The notes beneath the pieces were generated by a model. That model searched no databases, was not told the DNA's origin, and saw nothing but the letters and a program-made list of their open reading frames with translations. The translations under genes were made by a program, and so were the position numbers. From contig NZ_CP120997.1 in NCBI RefSeq assembly GCF_030719295.1, forward strand, positions 186,001-250,000: 64,000 nucleotides of DNA, read 5' to 3'. This document shows, piece after piece, positions 57,674 through 64,000 of this stretch (position 1 is its first letter; the number at the start of each line of letters is the position of its first letter). This DNA is from Streptomyces sp. Mut1 (GTDB lineage Bacteria > Actinomycetota > Actinomycetes > Streptomycetales > Streptomycetaceae).

Positions 57674-58810
57674 ATGTACACAGCATCGTCCTCCGTGTCC
57701 GCCCCGCCCCGGCCGCTGCGTCCCATCGGAGCGGGCGGCGGACCGTACCTCGACCCCCGCGCCACCGTCCCGGCGCCCGGCATCGGCCGGCCCAGGCGCG
57801 CGGCGGGGCCGGGTACCCCCTCGCTCAGCGGGCGGCTGGACCTGTCGGGCCCGCAGGGCGCCCAGCTGCGGATGGTGATCGCGTCGGTGCACCGGATCTG
57901 CCCGGAGTTCAACCCGGTGCAGGTGCTGCGGCGCAGCGGGCGTTCGGTGCTGCTCGTCGGCTCGACGGGGCGGGCGACGGCGGTCGCCAAGTGCTTACTG
58001 GACCACTCCCCCGAGTGGTCGGAGCGATTCAGGCACGAAATAGCGGCATACCGGGCGTTCGTCCGGCACCGTCCGCCGGTCCGGGCTCCCCGGCTCATCG
58101 CCGCCGACCCCGAGAACTGCACCCTGGTCATCGAGCGGATGCCCGGCCGGGTGGCGGCGCTGACCCGGCATCCGTCCGAGGCGCCGCCCCGGGCGGATCT
58201 GCGGGCGGTGCTCGGGGCGATCGCCCGGGTCAACGCCTGGCGTCCGCCGACGGGTCTGTTCGACAAGCCGCTGGACTACGCCGCGCGGATCACCCGCTTC
58301 CATGAGCTGGGCCTCTTCACCGACCGGGACCTGGGTGATCTGCAGAAGCTGCTGCACGGCCTCGCGCACGCGGGGGGCCGGCACGGCATGAGGCAGTTCT
58401 GTCACGGGGACGCGCTGCTCTCCAACATCCTGCTGTCGCCCACCGGTCCGGTGCTGGTGGACTGGGAGCACGCGGGCTGGTATCTGCCGGGCTACGACCT
58501 GGCGACGCTGTGGACCGTACTGGGCGACGCGCCGGTGGCCCGGCGCGAGATCAGCAAGCTGGCCCAGCTGGCGGGCCCGGCGGCGCGGGACGCGTTCCTG
58601 GTGAATCTGATGCTCGTGCTCACCCGGGAGATCCGCACGTACGAGACGGCTGTGCAGCGGGCCATGCGGGACCCCGGTCCCGCCCGGGCGGGGCACGACC
58701 GGCCGGGCGCGCTGTCGCCCGGCGAGGAGCAGCGGCTCCTGCTGCGCCGCCTGCACGACGACTGTGCGATGGCCCGGAGCGCCGTGCGGGCAGCGGTCGG
58801 CACACGCTGA
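57674..58810 (+). CDS. Aminoglycoside phosphotransferase-like kinase with a rare TTA codon
   Basis: A 378-aa protein. Residues 1-60 are Pro/Gly/Ala-rich and look disordered. The kinase-like domain follows, with the catalytic loop [13 protein letters not shown] (about 237-249) and metal-binding [20 protein letters not shown] (about 256-275). It belongs to the APH/choline kinase family; the substrate is unknown. Codon 108 (57995-57997) is TTA, so translation should depend on bldA. The ATG at 57674 has AAGGGAT about 10 bases upstream. It is divergent from the NsdA-like gene and convergent with the amidase gene. Confidence 0.83.
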   Translation: MYTASSSVSAPPRPLRPIGAGGGPYLDPRATVPAPGIGRPRRAAGPGTPSLSGRLDLSGPQGAQLRMVIASVHRICPEFNPVQVLRRSGRSVLLVGSTGRATAVAKCLLDHSPEWSERFRHEIAAYRAFVRHRPPVRAPRLIAADPENCTLVIERMPGRVAALTRHPSEAPPRADLRAVLGAIARVNAWRPPTGLFDKPLDYAARITRFHELGLFTDRDLGDLQKLLHGLAHAGGRHGMRQFCHGDALLSNILLSPTGPVLVDWEHAGWYLPGYDLATLWTVLGDAPVARREISKLAQLAGPAARDAFLVNLMLVLTREIRTYETAVQRAMRDPGPARAGHDRPGALSPGEEQRLLLRRLHDDCAMARSAVRAAVGTR

Positions 58811-58823
58811 CCCGCCCCACGGG

Positions 58824-58867
58824 GCGCGCCGCGGGTCCGGTGCCGACACACCGGGTCCGCGGCGCGC
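58824..58867. terminator. Long GC hairpin between convergent genes
   Basis: 19-base arms (58824-58842 and 58849-58867) pair with two mismatches around a 6-base loop. The plus strand continues into TGTTGTGTGTT. It lies between the convergent phosphotransferase-like and amidase genes and probably ends both transcripts. Confidence 0.75.
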
Positions 58868-58897
58868 TGTTGTGTGTTCCCGCCCGCTTCGCCCGTC

Positions 58898-60229
58898 TCA
58901 GCGCGCGCGGACGATGTTTACGTCGGATGCCTTCACGAAGGCGACGCGGTGGCCGATCTGGACGGTCACGTACTTCTGCCCGCCCTGGAAGTAGGCGTGG
59001 TCCAGGGGGTAGGAGGCGTCGATCGTCGGCGCGTAGAAGAAGCCGGTGGGGGCCTGGCCGCCGCCGGGGTAGGACTGGCCGGCCTTGATGGTGTACTGGA
59101 GCGGCGCTCCCACCCGCTGGTCCGCGAAGTCGGCCGGGTACTCGGACTTCTCCGGGTACGCCACCCCGTACACCGGCACCTCGGCCCTGCCCGCCTTCGG
59201 GCGTACGACATAGCCGGAGGTGGGGGTGGTGGTGCGGGTGTGGGCGGGCGTGCGGAACCAGGCCTTCTCGCCGTACCACCAGATCGCCGTCCAGCCGGGT
59301 GCGTGGCCGGCCACGACGGCTTGCTGGGTGGCGCTGATCTTGCTGCCCCAGTCCGCGGCGCAGTTGGTGCCGGGCGATCCGTCGGGGTGGACGCCGGGGT
59401 CGGAGAAGAGGGGCGCGTCGTCGGAGGGCGCCGTGTGCAGCGGGACGGCGCTGGACCCCTGGACCGGGAGGTCGACGTTCTTCTCGCAGTCGCGGAAGGC
59501 CTGCTTGTTCTGCTTGAACGCGGGGCTGACGGTGACCAGTCGGCTGTTCTTGCGGGCGGTGGGCACGGTGGGCTTCCCGAGGAGCGCCATGAAGCGGTTC
59601 CAGTCCCAGTAGGTGCCCGGGTCCCAGTGCATGTTCTGGGTGCCGGCGGCGCTGGTGGGCGGGACGCCGTCGTGGCCGATGATGTGCTGGCGGTCCAGTG
59701 GGATGTCGTACTTGGCGGCGAGGTAGCGCACGAGGGCGGCGGTCGAGCGGTACATCTCGGGGGTGTACCACGTGGCCCCCTCGACGGCCACGCCTTCCTG
59801 CTCGATGCCGATGGAGTGGCTGTTGACGTACCAGTTCCCGGCCTGCCAGGCGACGTCCTTGTTCTTCACCATCTGCGTGACGTGCCCGTCGGCGGACCGC
59901 ACCACGTAGTGGGCGGAGGTCTGCTTCAGCGGGTTCTGGAAGATCTTCAGCGTGGTGTCGAAGTCCTCTTCGGTGTCGTGCAGCACGATGAATTTGATCT
60001 TGTTGCTGTGCGGCCGGTCCGCGGTGTCGTAGTTGCCGTACGTCTCCTTGTCGGCCGGGTCGCCGGTCTGCTGGTAGGCGGCGGGGACCCAGTCGCAGGC
60101 GAGGCCGCGCGGGCACTCGGGCCGCACGCCGTCGGCGCCGGCCTGTGCGGCGGGGCTGAGCAGCGCGAGGCTGAGCGCTCCGGCGGTGGTGAAGGCGAGT
60201 GCGAGCCTGGTCCTCTGCTTGGACGTCAT
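58898..60229 (-). CDS. Secreted N-acetylmuramoyl-L-alanine amidase (Amidase_2/PGRP fold)
   Basis: A 443-aa precursor. A signal peptide (RTRLALAFTTAGALSLALLSPAAQA) ends near residue 30. The amidase domain spans about 70-220 with FIVLHDTEEDFDTT (zinc ligand His), AHYVVRSADGHVTQMV, IGIEQEG and HIIGHDGVPP...HWDPGTYWDW (second and third ligands). The C-terminal half (about 260-440) holds two repeat-like regions that may bind cell wall. It cuts the amide bond between muramic acid and the stem peptide. The ATG at 60229 has GAAGGG 6 bases upstream. A DasR-like site lies about 150 bases upstream. Confidence 0.9.
   Translation of the reverse strand: MTSKQRTRLALAFTTAGALSLALLSPAAQAGADGVRPECPRGLACDWVPAAYQQTGDPADKETYGNYDTADRPHSNKIKFIVLHDTEEDFDTTLKIFQNPLKQTSAHYVVRSADGHVTQMVKNKDVAWQAGNWYVNSHSIGIEQEGVAVEGATWYTPEMYRSTAALVRYLAAKYDIPLDRQHIIGHDGVPPTSAAGTQNMHWDPGTYWDWNRFMALLGKPTVPTARKNSRLVTVSPAFKQNKQAFRDCEKNVDLPVQGSSAVPLHTAPSDDAPLFSDPGVHPDGSPGTNCAADWGSKISATQQAVVAGHAPGWTAIWWYGEKAWFRTPAHTRTTTPTSGYVVRPKAGRAEVPVYGVAYPEKSEYPADFADQRVGAPLQYTIKAGQSYPGGGQAPTGFFYAPTIDASYPLDHAYFQGGQKYVTVQIGHRVAFVKASDVNIVRAR

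Positions 60230-64000
<3,771 letters not shown>

Noticed and set aside
57674..58810. Aminoglycoside resistance gene
   Set aside because: The fold is APH-like, but the N-terminal extension, the context and the breadth of the family do not support an antibiotic substrate.

Overview
The window is a stretch of a Streptomyces chromosome. The evidence is the very high G+C content, a full-length geosmin synthase, an NsdA-like developmental regulator, actinobacterial small families (DUF6221, DUF6381), an F420-type deazaflavin enzyme, and two genes with rare in-frame TTA (bldA-type) codons. No tRNA or rRNA gene, insertion sequence, CRISPR array or replication origin was seen. All calls come from reading the sequence. 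Family names are from memory of motifs, and no database search was possible.

Left part (1-20345): one edge of a non-ribosomal peptide synthetase (NRPS) cluster, all on the minus strand. A small MbtH-like gene leads. After a 400-base regulatory gap comes a giant four-module NRPS (about 4807 aa, C-A-T / C-A-T / C-A-T / C-A-T-E). It is translationally coupled through a GTGA overlap to a second NRPS that runs off the left edge (C-A-T-C-A...). The first C domain looks like that of EntF. The A domains alternate between two specificity signatures. Module 4 ends in an epimerase, and the next protein starts with a DCL-type C domain. The rest of the cluster (termination, tailoring, capping acid supply, transport) must lie to the left.

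Middle (20.9-32 kb): RNA 2',3'-cyclic phosphodiesterase; a saccharopine-dehydrogenase-like protein divergent from a TetR with a large nested operator; hemerythrin; FemX-like cell-wall aminoacyltransferase; a TetR-MFS efflux operon with its own operator; and a stress block (Asp23/Gls24, SigB-family sigma factor, truncated flavin reductase, hydrophobic mini-protein, GAF-SpoIIE phosphatase). Two very strong hairpins punctuate it.

32-46 kb: an ATP-grasp ligase plus S15-type hydrolase pair, an ECF41-type sigma factor, DUF488, uracil-DNA glycosylase, DUF4232 lipoprotein, VOC protein, large TerD-like protein, GPP34 protein, an isochorismatase with a GlxA/AraC regulator, and small conserved actinobacterial genes.

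46-64 kb: secreted AA10 polysaccharide monooxygenase, DinB-like protein, membrane proteins (DUF4389, VanZ, DUF1275), SDR-DUF2867, DNA photolyase, zinc-free ribosomal protein L31, PAS-SpoIIE phosphatase, NsdA-like regulator, phosphotransferase-like protein, secreted peptidoglycan amidase, geosmin synthase and the 3' part of a GH95 fucosidase. DasR-like operator sites lie upstream of the monooxygenase and the amidase, which suggests that aminosugar sensing is wired to these secreted enzymes.
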